Positions 7,386-16,788 of a DNA stretch of 63,561 nucleotides are shown here, in pieces. The stretch is from contig CAZEBF010000002.1 in assembly GCA_964510235.1 (NCBI GenBank), positions 1-63,561 of the forward strand, written 5' to 3'. Position numbers and translations under genes: made by a program. The stretch is from CAYUUR01 sp964510235 (lineage in GTDB: Bacteria; Patescibacteriota; Saccharimonadia; Saccharimonadales; CAYUUR01). The notes beneath the pieces were generated by a model, which had not been told where the DNA came from, searched no databases, and saw nothing but the letters and a program-made list of their open reading frames with translations. How positions within the stretch are numbered: the stretch's first letter is position 1; the number at the start of each line of letters is the position of its first letter.

Positions 7386-8528
7386 ATGAAAATTGGATTA
7401 GTCTGTCCATATCATATATTCCGTGGTGGCGGCGTTCAGGAGTGTGTATTCGCGCTGCAGCGTGAATTAGTAGCGCGTGGTCACGAAGCCAAAATTATTA
7501 CGCCCTTACCGCGTGATACGAATGGGCATAGTTCTGACGATGATTCAATTGTTTTTGTTGGTACTTCGGCTAATGTCAAATCACCTTTCCATACCACTGC
7601 CCAAGTATCGGTAGCGCTTGATCAACGATCTATGAGTGAAATGCTGGAACGTGAGCAGTTTGATGTGCTGCATTTTCATGAGCCCTGGGTGCCAATTATG
7701 AGCCGACAGCTTTTGACACAATCTGACACGGTTAACGTCGCAACCTTCCATGCCAAATTACCAGAAACAGTCATGTCTAAGACAATTGAGAAAGTTATTA
7801 CTCCGTACACAAAATCAGTACTAAAGTATCTAGACTCGTTTACAGCTGTCTCCAACGCGGCTGCTCAATATGTTAAGACCATAACTGATGAGCCGATAAC
7901 AATCGTTCCTAATGGTATCGATCTAACACGCTATACCAATGTGCCTGCTAAAAACGTTGGTCGTAACCCACATTTGCTCTACGTTGGACGACTCGAGAAA
8001 AGAAAAGGTGTTAAGTATTTGCTGCTGGCATTTGCTCTATTTTCTGAAAAATTCCCTCGCGCTCAGCTTCATATTGCTGGCGATGGTCCTGACCGTGAAA
8101 AATTAGAACAATTAGTGGCAGAAGAGAAGATTATGAATGTCACGTTCCACGGCTTTGTATCTGATAAGCAAAAGCAAAAACTGTTTAATGCAACTGATCT
8201 GTTCTGTTCACCGGCATTATACGGAGAGAGTTTTGGCATTGTTCTTTTAGAAGCTATGGCCAAAGGAATCGTTACCGTGGCTGGTGATAATCCAGGTTAC
8301 GCTGATGTCATGCAAGGGCGTGGTGCACTTTCGTTAGTAAATCCAGAAGACACATCGCAGTTTGCCAAGCGCCTTGAGTTGTTATTGACTGATGAAGAAA
8401 CGCGCGCCTTGTGGCGAGAATGGGCACTCGACTATGTTCAACAGTTTGATTATCCAAATGTGGTAGACCAATACGTACAGGTATATAAACAGGCACTCAA
8501 ACACAAGCAGTATGTCCGCAAAATCTAA
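7386..8528 (+). CDS. GT4 family glycosyltransferase (PimA-like)
   Basis: The 380 residues have the two-domain GT-B layout. The N-terminal MKIGLVCPYHIFRGGGVQ carries the Gly-rich acceptor-side loop, HFHEPW is at about residue 94, and the donor-side GRLEKRKGV (about 203) is followed by GESFGIVLLEAMAKG with the E-x7-E motif. Family members transfer a sugar from a nucleotide donor to lipid or glycan at the cytoplasmic membrane face. The next gene overlaps its end by 17 bases and is a paralogue, so the two probably act in sequence on one glycolipid. Confidence 0.88.
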   Translation: MKIGLVCPYHIFRGGGVQECVFALQRELVARGHEAKIITPLPRDTNGHSSDDDSIVFVGTSANVKSPFHTTAQVSVALDQRSMSEMLEREQFDVLHFHEPWVPIMSRQLLTQSDTVNVATFHAKLPETVMSKTIEKVITPYTKSVLKYLDSFTAVSNAAAQYVKTITDEPITIVPNGIDLTRYTNVPAKNVGRNPHLLYVGRLEKRKGVKYLLLAFALFSEKFPRAQLHIAGDGPDREKLEQLVAEEKIMNVTFHGFVSDKQKQKLFNATDLFCSPALYGESFGIVLLEAMAKGIVTVAGDNPGYADVMQGRGALSLVNPEDTSQFAKRLELLLTDEETRALWREWALDYVQQFDYPNVVDQYVQVYKQALKHKQYVRKI

Positions 8529-9663
8529 ACTAACTATTGGCTATGTGCTCGACGACAGCATCGATAGCACCGATGGTGTACAACAGTACGTTAAGACAGT
8601 TTCAGACTGGATGATGCGTGAAGGTCATGACTGTCACTTTATTGTTGGCCACAGTGATAGTGAGGCCGATAATGTTCACAGCATGAGTCGTGTGGTGAAG
8701 CTCAAGTTCAACCATAATAGTGTCGCCACGCCAGTGCCAGCGCGTAGCAAACGTATTCATGCTTTGCTAGCAGCTCAAACCTTTGATGTGCTTCATGTCC
8801 AGATGCCGTACAGTCCACTACTTGCCGGCAAAATAATTGCTAACGCGCCACAAAAGACTGCCGTGGTCGGGACGTTCCATATTCTGCCCTACGGTAAACT
8901 GAATCGTCATGCCAATACAATTTTGGCACGCACTCTGAGGTCTTCGCTTGGACGATTTGATGATGTAGTTAGTGTTTCGCCGGCTGCCCAGGCCTTTGCT
9001 AAAAGCGTCTATGGTGTTAACTCAGATGTAGTGCCTAACGCCGTCGATACTGCTAAGTTTGTAACCAAGCGCTCGCTAAAGGCTGAAAAGCGACCCGCTC
9101 GCATTGTTTTCTTAGGCCGACTAGTAGAAAGAAAAGGTGTCCGTGAGTTGTTGGCTGCATTAGTGGCTCTTCAGACGAGTCATCCACAAGTTGCTTCACA
9201 GATAGAATGTATTATTGCTGGTAGTGGCAAGCTAGAGATATCGCTTAAAAATTACGCTAAACGTCATAAGATTGATCATATCGTGCACTTCACCGGCTTT
9301 GTTCCAGAAGAAGATAAGCCACAGTTACTAGCAAGCGCAGATGTAGCTGTCTTCCCTGCGCTTGGTGGTGAAAGCTTTGGTATTGTACTAATCGAAGCAA
9401 TGGCCGCAGGTGCACGCGTCGTAATTGGCGGCGATAACCCAGGCTATCGTAGTGTACTCGGTGAGCGCAAGGAGTTACTAGTAGATGCTCGTAATACGCA
9501 GGCGTTTGCGGCTGCGTTACTTAAGCTACTTACAGACAATAAGCTGCGCGAGGATGTGCATCGCTGGCAACAGCGCACGATTCGTCAGTATGATATAGCG
9601 CAGGTTGGACCAAAACTGTTATCATGTTATCAATCAGCGATTCAAAAACGTAAGAAAGGCTAG
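8512..9663 (+). CDS. GT4 family glycosyltransferase
   Basis: At 383 residues it is the same family as the preceding gene, sharing GRLVERKGV and GESFGIVLIEAMAAG (the E-x7-E motif). The N-terminal loop reads IDSTDGVQQYVKT instead of a triple-Gly loop. The start overlaps the upstream gene by 17 bases, implying coupled translation. A tandem pair of GT4 enzymes in an organism of this type suggests stepwise synthesis of a cell-surface glycolipid. The sugar and acceptor cannot be read from sequence. Confidence 0.87.
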   Translation: MSAKSKLTIGYVLDDSIDSTDGVQQYVKTVSDWMMREGHDCHFIVGHSDSEADNVHSMSRVVKLKFNHNSVATPVPARSKRIHALLAAQTFDVLHVQMPYSPLLAGKIIANAPQKTAVVGTFHILPYGKLNRHANTILARTLRSSLGRFDDVVSVSPAAQAFAKSVYGVNSDVVPNAVDTAKFVTKRSLKAEKRPARIVFLGRLVERKGVRELLAALVALQTSHPQVASQIECIIAGSGKLEISLKNYAKRHKIDHIVHFTGFVPEEDKPQLLASADVAVFPALGGESFGIVLIEAMAAGARVVIGGDNPGYRSVLGERKELLVDARNTQAFAAALLKLLTDNKLREDVHRWQQRTIRQYDIAQVGPKLLSCYQSAIQKRKKG

Positions 9664-9667
9664 TCTC

Positions 9668-10795
9668 ATGAAGCTCTTTACCAAAAACAGTGGTGTCACC
9701 ATCAACATTTCGAGTCAGGCAATTGTCCGTGCAGTAGCTATCACTGCACTTTCATTGATTGGCTTGCAATTCATTAGTCAGATTAGTTCACAATTACAGC
9801 TTATCTTTACGGCTGCTTTCCTAGCATTAGCGCTAAATCCTGCTGTAGCGTGGGTTGCGGCGCGTCTAAAGAGCAAGAGCCGTACCAGCGCTACGGGAAT
9901 TTCATTTGTACTGGTTATTTTGGCTCTCGGAACATTTGCTTTCTTTGTGGTGCCACCTATAGTGACGCAATTAATAGATTTTCTCAAAGACATACCTTCA
10001 ACTGTTAGCTCTGTAACTAGTCAGGATTCACCAGTAGGCAACTTTATTAGACGTTATGGTTTAGAAGCAGAAATTGAGGCGATGAGTCAGAACTTGCGTG
10101 ATCAGTTCTCAGAACTGCCGAGCACAGTTGTCAGCACGGCAAGTTGGGTTGGGGGCACCCTAATATCTGCAATTACCGTGCTAGTTCTGTCATTTATGAT
10201 GCTTGTTGAAGGTCCTCGATGGTTCGAACGTATCTGGGCTATTCAGCCAAAGGACAAACGAGAACACCGACGTAAAGTTGCACACAAAATGTACCGAGTT
10301 ATTACGAGTTACGTTAACGGTCAAGTTGTTATCGCTATGATAGCTTCACTGTTTGCTATGGCGGCATTGCTGATTGGTTCAGCAATTACCGGCGCAGAGA
10401 TAAACGTCGTAGCAATGGGCGGTATTGTGTTCTTATTTGGTCTAATCCCATTGATCGGTAACACTTTGGCAGCAGTAATTGTAGTGTTGGTTTCACTATT
10501 CTCCTCCCTAGCTCTAGCAATTGGTATGGGCGTATTCTTCTTGTTTTACCAACAGATCGAAAACGTGACATTGCAGCCATACATTCAGGCTAAAAGTAAT
10601 CAACTGACGCCATTGATTGTATTTGTGGCAGCACTAATTGGTGCTGGCTTTGGCGGTATTCTTGGTGCTTTTGTAGCCATCCCAATAGCTGGCTGTATTC
10701 GTGTCTTAATGGAAGAACACTTTGGTGAGTTCGACCCAGACAAAGAGTCAGATCGACTAGAAGCCGAAGCTCAGAAAAAACTACACAAGAAATAA
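9668..10795 (+). CDS. AI-2E family transporter (multi-pass membrane protein)
   Basis: The protein has 375 residues and seven to eight hydrophobic segments, with the family's typical end (LIVFVAALIGAGFGGILGAFVAIPIAG). Family members include the AI-2 exporter TqsA and Na+/H+ antiporter-like proteins. The substrate here is unknown. I place the start at 9668, 4 bases after the upstream stop, rather than at 9605, because the earlier frame lies entirely inside the glycosyltransferase gene. It ends 1 base from the convergent cysS. Confidence 0.85.
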   Translation: MKLFTKNSGVTINISSQAIVRAVAITALSLIGLQFISQISSQLQLIFTAAFLALALNPAVAWVAARLKSKSRTSATGISFVLVILALGTFAFFVVPPIVTQLIDFLKDIPSTVSSVTSQDSPVGNFIRRYGLEAEIEAMSQNLRDQFSELPSTVVSTASWVGGTLISAITVLVLSFMMLVEGPRWFERIWAIQPKDKREHRRKVAHKMYRVITSYVNGQVVIAMIASLFAMAALLIGSAITGAEINVVAMGGIVFLFGLIPLIGNTLAAVIVVLVSLFSSLALAIGMGVFFLFYQQIENVTLQPYIQAKSNQLTPLIVFVAALIGAGFGGILGAFVAIPIAGCIRVLMEEHFGEFDPDKESDRLEAEAQKKLHKK

Positions 10796-10796
10796 T

Positions 10797-12203
10797 CTAT
10801 CTTATTCTTGACCAAATTTGTCCATGCTCGGTATCGCGCACAGCAATGCCTTGTGCTTTGAGGTTATCGCGTAGTTGATCTGACCTTGCCCAATCTTGTG
10901 CGTCTCTTGCAGCTTGTCGAGCAGACAAAACGTCCCGAACATCACTTGATATGTTAGGTGTAGCGTCCAGCAGATTGAAGCCAAGCGCGCCGTCAACATC
11001 GTTAGCAAAGTTCTCCACGCACGGCTTGCAATAGTGCCCATTACTGATTTGATTCATGAAGTGGTCTATTACAGCAAGTGCTTCTGGAGAGTTTAGATCA
11101 TCAGCAAGCTTGCTGCAGAATTCGTTAGTATGTTTTTCTCCAGATTCACCACTATCAATAGCAGCGTCTTCCTGCCAGCGCAGTTCCACCGCTTCATACC
11201 ATCTGAGTAATCGATTTTGCGCAGCATCGAGTGCTTCCCAGCTAAAGTTCATTTGCTTACGGTAGTGTGATTGCAGGATCAGCAGACGAAACGCCATCGG
11301 GTCGTAGCCTTTTTCCTGGACGTCTCGTAAAGTGTAGAAATTATTGAGCGACTTGCTCATTTTTTTGCCATCAACAAGCAGATGCTCATTATGGACAAAG
11401 TATTTAGCATAACCCGTATCATCAAGCGCGGTACTCTGTGCGATCTCATTCTCATGATGCGGGAAAATCAGATCGATACCGCCAGTGTGGATGTCAAAAG
11501 GTCGACCCAGCAGCTTATTGCTCATAGCTGAACATTCAATGTGCCAGCCAGGGCGTCCAGTCAAGTCTTTGTCGTCCAGCTCAAACTTCCAAGACGGCTC
11601 ACTACCTTTCTGTTTTTTCCAAAGTGCGAAGTCATGAACAGATTCTTTATCATATTCGTCATTATCTATTCGTGATTCACTTGTATTGTTAGTATTGAGC
11701 TTAAGTAACTGACCGTACTGTTTACCAGCTGCTCGATATGCCTTGATAGAAAAGTAGACTCCATCATCAGTTATGTAGGCAATGCCGCCTTTGTGCAGCT
11801 GCGTAATAAGTGATTGCATCTCATCAATGCTTTCTGTGGCACGAACGAATTCTATTGCATCAACTTGATTGCCTATCGCCTCCATGTCACCAATAAAGAT
11901 GTCTTCATATTTTCGAGTCAGATTTTGGAGTGCAATAAGTGGATCCGTGTCTGGAAAAAGTTCTGAACTGCGACGAATTGTTTTGTCATCAACATCAGTA
12001 AAGTTCATTACATGTTCAACGCTCAGGCCTTGTGCTTGTAGCGTTCGACGCAATACATCGGCAACCACAAATGCCCGTAAATTACCAATGTGTATATTAT
12101 CGTAGACCGTTGGGCCACAACTATACATCCGTACCGTGCCTGGCGTGATCGTTGTAAAGGCGACCGTGTCTTGTTGTCTGTTGAGTGTATTATGAAGTTT
12201 CAT
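10797..12203 (-). CDS. cysS: cysteine--tRNA ligase
   Basis: This class I synthetase charges tRNA-Cys. It shows CGPTVYDNIHIGN (HIGH region with the zinc Cys), ECSAMS and HHENEIAQS (the remaining zinc ligands) and KMSKSLNNF (KMSKS loop). From the ATG at 12203 it has 468 residues, normal for the family. That ATG overlaps the end of the upstream phosphoesterase gene by 14 bases. A longer frame to 12245 is possible but lies wholly within that gene. Confidence 0.97.
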   Translation of the reverse strand: MKLHNTLNRQQDTVAFTTITPGTVRMYSCGPTVYDNIHIGNLRAFVVADVLRRTLQAQGLSVEHVMNFTDVDDKTIRRSSELFPDTDPLIALQNLTRKYEDIFIGDMEAIGNQVDAIEFVRATESIDEMQSLITQLHKGGIAYITDDGVYFSIKAYRAAGKQYGQLLKLNTNNTSESRIDNDEYDKESVHDFALWKKQKGSEPSWKFELDDKDLTGRPGWHIECSAMSNKLLGRPFDIHTGGIDLIFPHHENEIAQSTALDDTGYAKYFVHNEHLLVDGKKMSKSLNNFYTLRDVQEKGYDPMAFRLLILQSHYRKQMNFSWEALDAAQNRLLRWYEAVELRWQEDAAIDSGESGEKHTNEFCSKLADDLNSPEALAVIDHFMNQISNGHYCKPCVENFANDVDGALGFNLLDATPNISSDVRDVLSARQAARDAQDWARSDQLRDNLKAQGIAVRDTEHGQIWSRIR

Positions 12204-13215
12204 CTGTCTGTTCCTGTTTCTGTTGGTTGAGGAGTTCGCAGGCAAGCTTGAGACATTCTGATTTTACTTCGTTGAATGGGCGGCCGTCTTCAACCTTGAA
12301 ACCACTGGCATATGGATGGCCGCCGCCACCAAAATGTTGGGCCAGCTTTGCACCGATACCGAAACCATAGTTACAGCGGATTTTGGCAGTTACTTTGTCG
12401 TTTTTGTAGAGCTTGAAGGCTATAGCGATGGCCGCACCTTCAGTCATACGCATATCATCGATCACCAACATTGAGGGATTGTAGTGTGGGCTGTATTGCT
12501 GAATTTCGTCCCACGGAATGGTGACAGAAACGATGCGGTTATCATCATGATATTCCAAACGTTGCAGCAGTTGGCCTTTGTAGCTGAGTAGCTCAGGGCT
12601 TTTGCGCATCATGGCACGGCGGTCATGCTCTAGTCTGGCCAAGACTACGCCGTCTTCAACCAGCTCGGCGATAATATGGATACTTCGCGGCGTAGTTCCT
12701 TCAGAAACCAGTCCTAGGCTATCAGACATGATCGACACAGCAATCATTTCTTTAGCAGTATCATTAAGCGGCCAGCTGAGCTGATCGGCTAGTTCATAAA
12801 TAATCTCGCCTGTTGCCACAGCTGGATGGTCACAGCTAACGGTCGCAAAGCTTATTTGCTGCCCCGACTGGTGGTGGTCAAGCACGATGCACGGCTTGCT
12901 AGCAATGAGAGACTTAGTACCACTTCGTTCAAGTGTATCAAACAGACCATCGGCGCTCATATCAACAATAATACTTACATCAAACTGTCGTGGCACTTCA
13001 TTCTCGACTCTGTCCCAGCCTGGTAGGTAGCGTAGATATGACGGCACATCGACACCACAATACAAAACGGGTTCTTTGCCCATGTCATGTAGGATCTGTT
13101 CTAAGGCCAAGCTGCTGGCTAGGCTGTCGCCATCAGGATTGTCAGCTTGCATAATCACCACCGTAGTGGCTGAACCGAGAATAGTGGCAATCTGGTCAGT
13201 TTCTGGATATTTCAT
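12190..13215 (-). CDS. DHH/DHHA1 phosphoesterase (NrnA-like nanoRNase/pAp phosphatase)
   Basis: In this 341-residue protein NPDGDS (residues 26-31), VDMS, DHHQSG and the C-terminal DHHA1 motif HFGGGGHPYASGF are clear. The family degrades very short RNAs or pAp using Mn2+. The His that usually stands two residues before NPDGD (T-H-x-NPDGD) is Ala here (QADNPDGD), so one metal ligand looks missing. It overlaps cysS by 14 bases and lies 30 bases after recR, all on one strand. Confidence 0.85.
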   Translation of the reverse strand: MKYPETDQIATILGSATTVVIMQADNPDGDSLASSLALEQILHDMGKEPVLYCGVDVPSYLRYLPGWDRVENEVPRQFDVSIIVDMSADGLFDTLERSGTKSLIASKPCIVLDHHQSGQQISFATVSCDHPAVATGEIIYELADQLSWPLNDTAKEMIAVSIMSDSLGLVSEGTTPRSIHIIAELVEDGVVLARLEHDRRAMMRKSPELLSYKGQLLQRLEYHDDNRIVSVTIPWDEIQQYSPHYNPSMLVIDDMRMTEGAAIAIAFKLYKNDKVTAKIRCNYGFGIGAKLAQHFGGGGHPYASGFKVEDGRPFNEVKSECLKLACELLNQQKQEQTDETS

Positions 13216-13245
13216 AGTTGACTACAAGTATAGCGATAATTGCAC

Positions 13246-13851
13246 TCAAAGGGTAGTGCGTCCCTCGAGAGCGCGACCCAAAGTGATTTGGTCGGCATAC
13301 TCCAGATCAACGCCGATTGGTATGCCGCGAGCTAACCGACTTATCTTGACCTTACTGTCCTCGAGTTGTTTTTGGATGTACAACGCGGTGGACTCACCTT
13401 CGACACTGGCATTAGTAGCCAGGATGATTTCATCGACTTCATCGTCAGCAATTCTCGCAAGTAACTCAGCAATATGCAGCTGCTCAGGCCCTATGCCATC
13501 AATTGGCGAGATTAGACCGCCTAACACATGGTAGGTTCCCTGGTATAAACTTGTCTTCTCTAACGCCAAGATATCAAATGGGTCAGCCACGACTGCTACA
13601 AGTTTCTTATTTCGGTTCGGACTGGTGTAGAGTTCTGAAAGCTCCTGGCCAGCATCAACTAGTGCAAATGTTTTCTGGCAGTACGCCACGCCAGCCTGTA
13701 GGTCACCTATTGCGCCAACTAACTTGTCGGCTTTTGAATGATCAGCCCTCAGTAAATAATACGCATAGCGCTCCGCTGTACGTGGCCCTACTCCAGGTAA
13801 CTGCCCCAGAGCGTCAATGGCGTCTTGTAACGCTTGAGGCAACACTTTCAT
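13246..13851 (-). CDS. recR: recombination protein RecR lacking the zinc finger
   Basis: The 201 residues contain the helix-hairpin-helix LGQLPGVGPRTAERYA (15-30), a Toprim domain (VVADPFDILALE; YHVLGGLISPIDG) and the usual C-terminus. RecR loads RecA with RecO/RecF at gaps. The Cys4 zinc finger expected around residues 57-80 is absent; only Cys58 remains. It ends 4 bases from ybaB, the conserved dnaX-ybaB-recR association, although dnaX is here separated by dnaB and a membrane gene. Confidence 0.93.
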   Translation of the reverse strand: MKVLPQALQDAIDALGQLPGVGPRTAERYAYYLLRADHSKADKLVGAIGDLQAGVAYCQKTFALVDAGQELSELYTSPNRNKKLVAVVADPFDILALEKTSLYQGTYHVLGGLISPIDGIGPEQLHIAELLARIADDEVDEIILATNASVEGESTALYIQKQLEDSKVKISRLARGIPIGVDLEYADQITLGRALEGRTTL

Positions 13852-13855
13852 GAAA

Positions 13856-14149
13856 CTAGAGGCCCAGGTTACCGAGGCTACCCATCAGCGGTGCCATCTT
13901 CTCTGCAGCTAGCTTTTGACTCTGGCTAATAGCGTCCTTGACAGCTTCCTCAACCCACTTTTCGAGTTGTCCTATGTCGTCTGTGTCAACCATGTCTGGA
14001 TCAATGTGGATCTTCTTGATTTTCTGTTCACCAGTGATCTCAACTTTAACCGCACCATCACCAGTTTCTACTGTGATAATTTCCTTTTGTAACTGTTTTT
14101 GCAGCTTGCGTGCTTGCATGACCATTTTGGCCTGATCGAAACGACTCAT
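13856..14149 (-). CDS. YbaB/EbfC family nucleoid-associated protein
   Basis: This 97-residue protein has the family pattern: a helical start (QAKMVMQARKLQKQLQKEI), a central beta part (VEITGEQKIKKIHIDPDMV) and a helical end (AVKDAISQSQKLAAEKM). Homologues are DNA-binding dimers encoded next to recR, as here. The ATG has a GGGAGAATACT site upstream. Confidence 0.93.
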   Translation of the reverse strand: MSRFDQAKMVMQARKLQKQLQKEIITVETGDGAVKVEITGEQKIKKIHIDPDMVDTDDIGQLEKWVEEAVKDAISQSQKLAAEKMAPLMGSLGNLGL

Positions 14150-14190
14150 AGTATTCTCCCTATCTGTATTACTGCATGTATTATATCAGA

Positions 14191-15378
14191 TTAACGCTGG
14201 CTTTGAGTGGTGTAAACTTCCTGCACATCAGGGTTACGCGGCCAGGCTTCAAAGTACTGGTACATGCTATAGCCAGCACTGAATGCGACTAACATACTGA
14301 CGCAAAGTACCCCAAAACCACGTGCAATTGGGTTGCGTGGGAAAACGGTGAACCACTGCTGAAGCAGTAGAGCTATGCCAGCTGTCGCAGCGACACAAAT
14401 GAGTGGCAAGACAATTACGAGTGAAACTGGACCGCCTAGTGCAGCTAAGAGTGAACCAATAACTAAGATACCGAGCAATGCCCGAATACGATCTAGCGCT
14501 ATAGATCGATACATGACAAAGCTACCGAGTCCAAATAGTAAGGTTATAGCTATATTTACATATGGCAAACGGCCTAACCATATTTCTGGGTTGTATGGTG
14601 CGCGCACAAATACATAGTATGGTGTTAGGAGAAAGTTACTAGCAGCGTCTTTAGCGACAAACGTCTCTGGTGCGCCGAGCCAGGTTAGTAGTAAACTAGG
14701 GTCACGTGCGAAAGCCTGACCAAGAATGCCGATGACAATCAACGTACCAAAAGCTAATGCTGCAGCTAAAGGTTTACGCAGACGTTTGATTTCCTGAACG
14801 ATTCGTTTTCTTTGCCAAATTGCTGCGGCGAGCAGTAGCCAGACAAAACCTGGCACAAATAACAGAAAAATCGTGACACCGCCAATAAGAAACAAAGTAA
14901 TCTGTCGCTGGTTGTTACCAACAACACGCAGTCCCGCCCAGATGAGTGCGATACTAAGCAGATACAAAACTGTTGGTGTGGCCATGCGTGAAGTGTGTAA
15001 AAACCAGCTAGCGGTTACGAACAAGCCACTGCCAAGCAGGGCGACGCGTGACGTATACCAGGTGCGAATAACTCGGTAGAAAAAGAGTACAGCTATGAGT
15101 CCAAATAATGCGCTGATACCGCGACTGACTAGCAAGCTATCCATTCCAATTATGTTGGCAAACAGTTGCAGTACCTTGTGTGGCAAAAAAAGTGGATTAT
15201 CGATTAACTGCACAAATGTACGAGCAGAATCTCGCGCTGCTTCCTCGCTGGGACTAGCATAGGGTGCTAATTTATAAAGCTGAAACAATAGTACACTGGT
15301 GGCAGCAGCCAGTGCAGCACCATAAATTAGGTACTGCTGCCACTTCTGACCGACATACGTTAACACTCGATTTTTCAT
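14191..15378 (-). CDS. multi-pass membrane protein, PMT/ArnT-like glycosyltransferase
   Basis: The 395 residues have about nine or ten hydrophobic segments. A first loop, YASPSEEAARDSARTFV, follows the first segment where GT-C enzymes carry acidic catalytic residues, and RVIRTWYTSRVALLGSGLFVTASWFLHTSRMATP is typical of PMT-like folds. It probably moves a sugar from a lipid carrier on the outer membrane face. The substrate is unknown. It lies between ybaB and dnaB without evident functional linkage. Confidence 0.65.
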   Translation of the reverse strand: MKNRVLTYVGQKWQQYLIYGAALAAATSVLLFQLYKLAPYASPSEEAARDSARTFVQLIDNPLFLPHKVLQLFANIIGMDSLLVSRGISALFGLIAVLFFYRVIRTWYTSRVALLGSGLFVTASWFLHTSRMATPTVLYLLSIALIWAGLRVVGNNQRQITLFLIGGVTIFLLFVPGFVWLLLAAAIWQRKRIVQEIKRLRKPLAAALAFGTLIVIGILGQAFARDPSLLLTWLGAPETFVAKDAASNFLLTPYYVFVRAPYNPEIWLGRLPYVNIAITLLFGLGSFVMYRSIALDRIRALLGILVIGSLLAALGGPVSLVIVLPLICVAATAGIALLLQQWFTVFPRNPIARGFGVLCVSMLVAFSAGYSMYQYFEAWPRNPDVQEVYTTQSQR

Positions 15379-15405
15379 TGCTATAAGTATACCATTATCC
15401 TTACG

Positions 15406-16755
15406 CTAATCAGCAAAAGGCTGGCTGTGCCTGGTGTCCAGTGAGCGGAAACGCTGCTTCTCTTTATCAAAGTATAGCTCAACATTACCAGTCGGACCAT
15501 TACGATGCTTTTTGATCATAATGTCGACGATACCCTTGCGTTCCGAATCAGGATTATAGTAATCCTCGCGGTAAATAAATGCTACCACGTCGGCATCCTG
15601 CTCGATAGAACCAGATTCACGAAGGTCAGATAGTTGCGGATGAGGCGGCGAGCGGCTTTCGACAGAACGGCTCAACTGACTGAGTGCGATCAGTGGCACG
15701 TTCAGCTCACGAGCAATACCTTTGAGTCCACGTGAGATTTCTGATATTTCTTGCACACGGTTGCCGTCACCGCCAAAGCGAGCGCCACCACTCATCAGTT
15801 GCAAGTAGTCAACGACAATTAAGCCAAGCGGCCGCTGGTGCGCCTCGCGACGAGCTTTCGTGCGCAAGTCACTAACGGTAATGCCTGGTGTGTCATCTAT
15901 GTAGATCGGTGCTTCACCGAGAGCTCCCATAGCATGGCCGATTTTCTCGAAGTCGCTATCGGTCAAATTACCAGTCCGGAGTGCCCATGCATCAACGCCA
16001 GATTCCATAGCTAACAAACGGTCAACTAGCTGTTCTTTACTCATTTCTAGACTAAAGAATAGAACTGATTGATGTGACTTGAGAGCAACATTGTGCGCTA
16101 AGTTCAAAACCAATGCCGTTTTACCCATCGATGGACGCGCTGCTAGTATAAATAGGTCAGAAGGCTGCAAGCCGGCCAGCATGTTATCGAGGTCTTTAAA
16201 GCCCGTTGGTACGCCACGAATGCGACCTTTGTCTTTGTGCAGTTCATCGAGCCTTTCAAAACTTTCTGATAAGATTGACTCCAAACTCCAGATGTCTTGC
16301 TTGACGTGCTTTTGGCTAACTTCAAAGAAACGCGCCTCGGCTTCTTCGACCAATTCCTGAAGAGTGGTTTTTTCGTTAAAGCCCATTCCTACAATGTCTT
16401 GCGAAGCCGTAATGAGTCGACGGCGCATAGCTTTTTGGGCAACAATTTCTGCATATTGCTCAGCGTGGGCAGCAGTCGGTACAAAGTTAGTAAGTTCTGT
16501 CAGATAGGCAGCGCCACCAACTGTTTCCAAGAAACCGGCGCCTTTAAGTTGATCAGATAATGTGAGGACATCAATTGGGCGTCGCTGTTCATACAAATGA
16601 CTGATGGCTTCATAAATATGACGATGCCGCTCGTCATAAAAGTCAATTGCACCAACAATATCGGCCACTTTAACAACCGCGTCACTGTCTATCAGTATGG
16701 CGCCGAGTAAGCTTGCTTCTGCCTCAATATTTTGCGGTGGAACTTTTGGATCCAT
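15406..16755 (-). CDS. dnaB: replicative DNA helicase DnaB
   Basis: At 449 residues it has the N-terminal primase-interacting domain (PPQNIEAEASLLGAILID), the Walker A ARPSMGKTA at about residue 212, Walker B LIVVDYLQLM and the arginine-finger region IALSQLSRSVESR. The hexamer unwinds DNA at replication forks. It lies 33 bases after dnaX, so helicase and clamp-loader genes are probably expressed together. Confidence 0.98.
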   Translation of the reverse strand: MDPKVPPQNIEAEASLLGAILIDSDAVVKVADIVGAIDFYDERHRHIYEAISHLYEQRRPIDVLTLSDQLKGAGFLETVGGAAYLTELTNFVPTAAHAEQYAEIVAQKAMRRRLITASQDIVGMGFNEKTTLQELVEEAEARFFEVSQKHVKQDIWSLESILSESFERLDELHKDKGRIRGVPTGFKDLDNMLAGLQPSDLFILAARPSMGKTALVLNLAHNVALKSHQSVLFFSLEMSKEQLVDRLLAMESGVDAWALRTGNLTDSDFEKIGHAMGALGEAPIYIDDTPGITVSDLRTKARREAHQRPLGLIVVDYLQLMSGGARFGGDGNRVQEISEISRGLKGIARELNVPLIALSQLSRSVESRSPPHPQLSDLRESGSIEQDADVVAFIYREDYYNPDSERKGIVDIMIKKHRNGPTGNVELYFDKEKQRFRSLDTRHSQPFAD

Positions 16756-16788
16756 CGTTTTCCCCTATCTCTGTTCTCACCCTTGATG

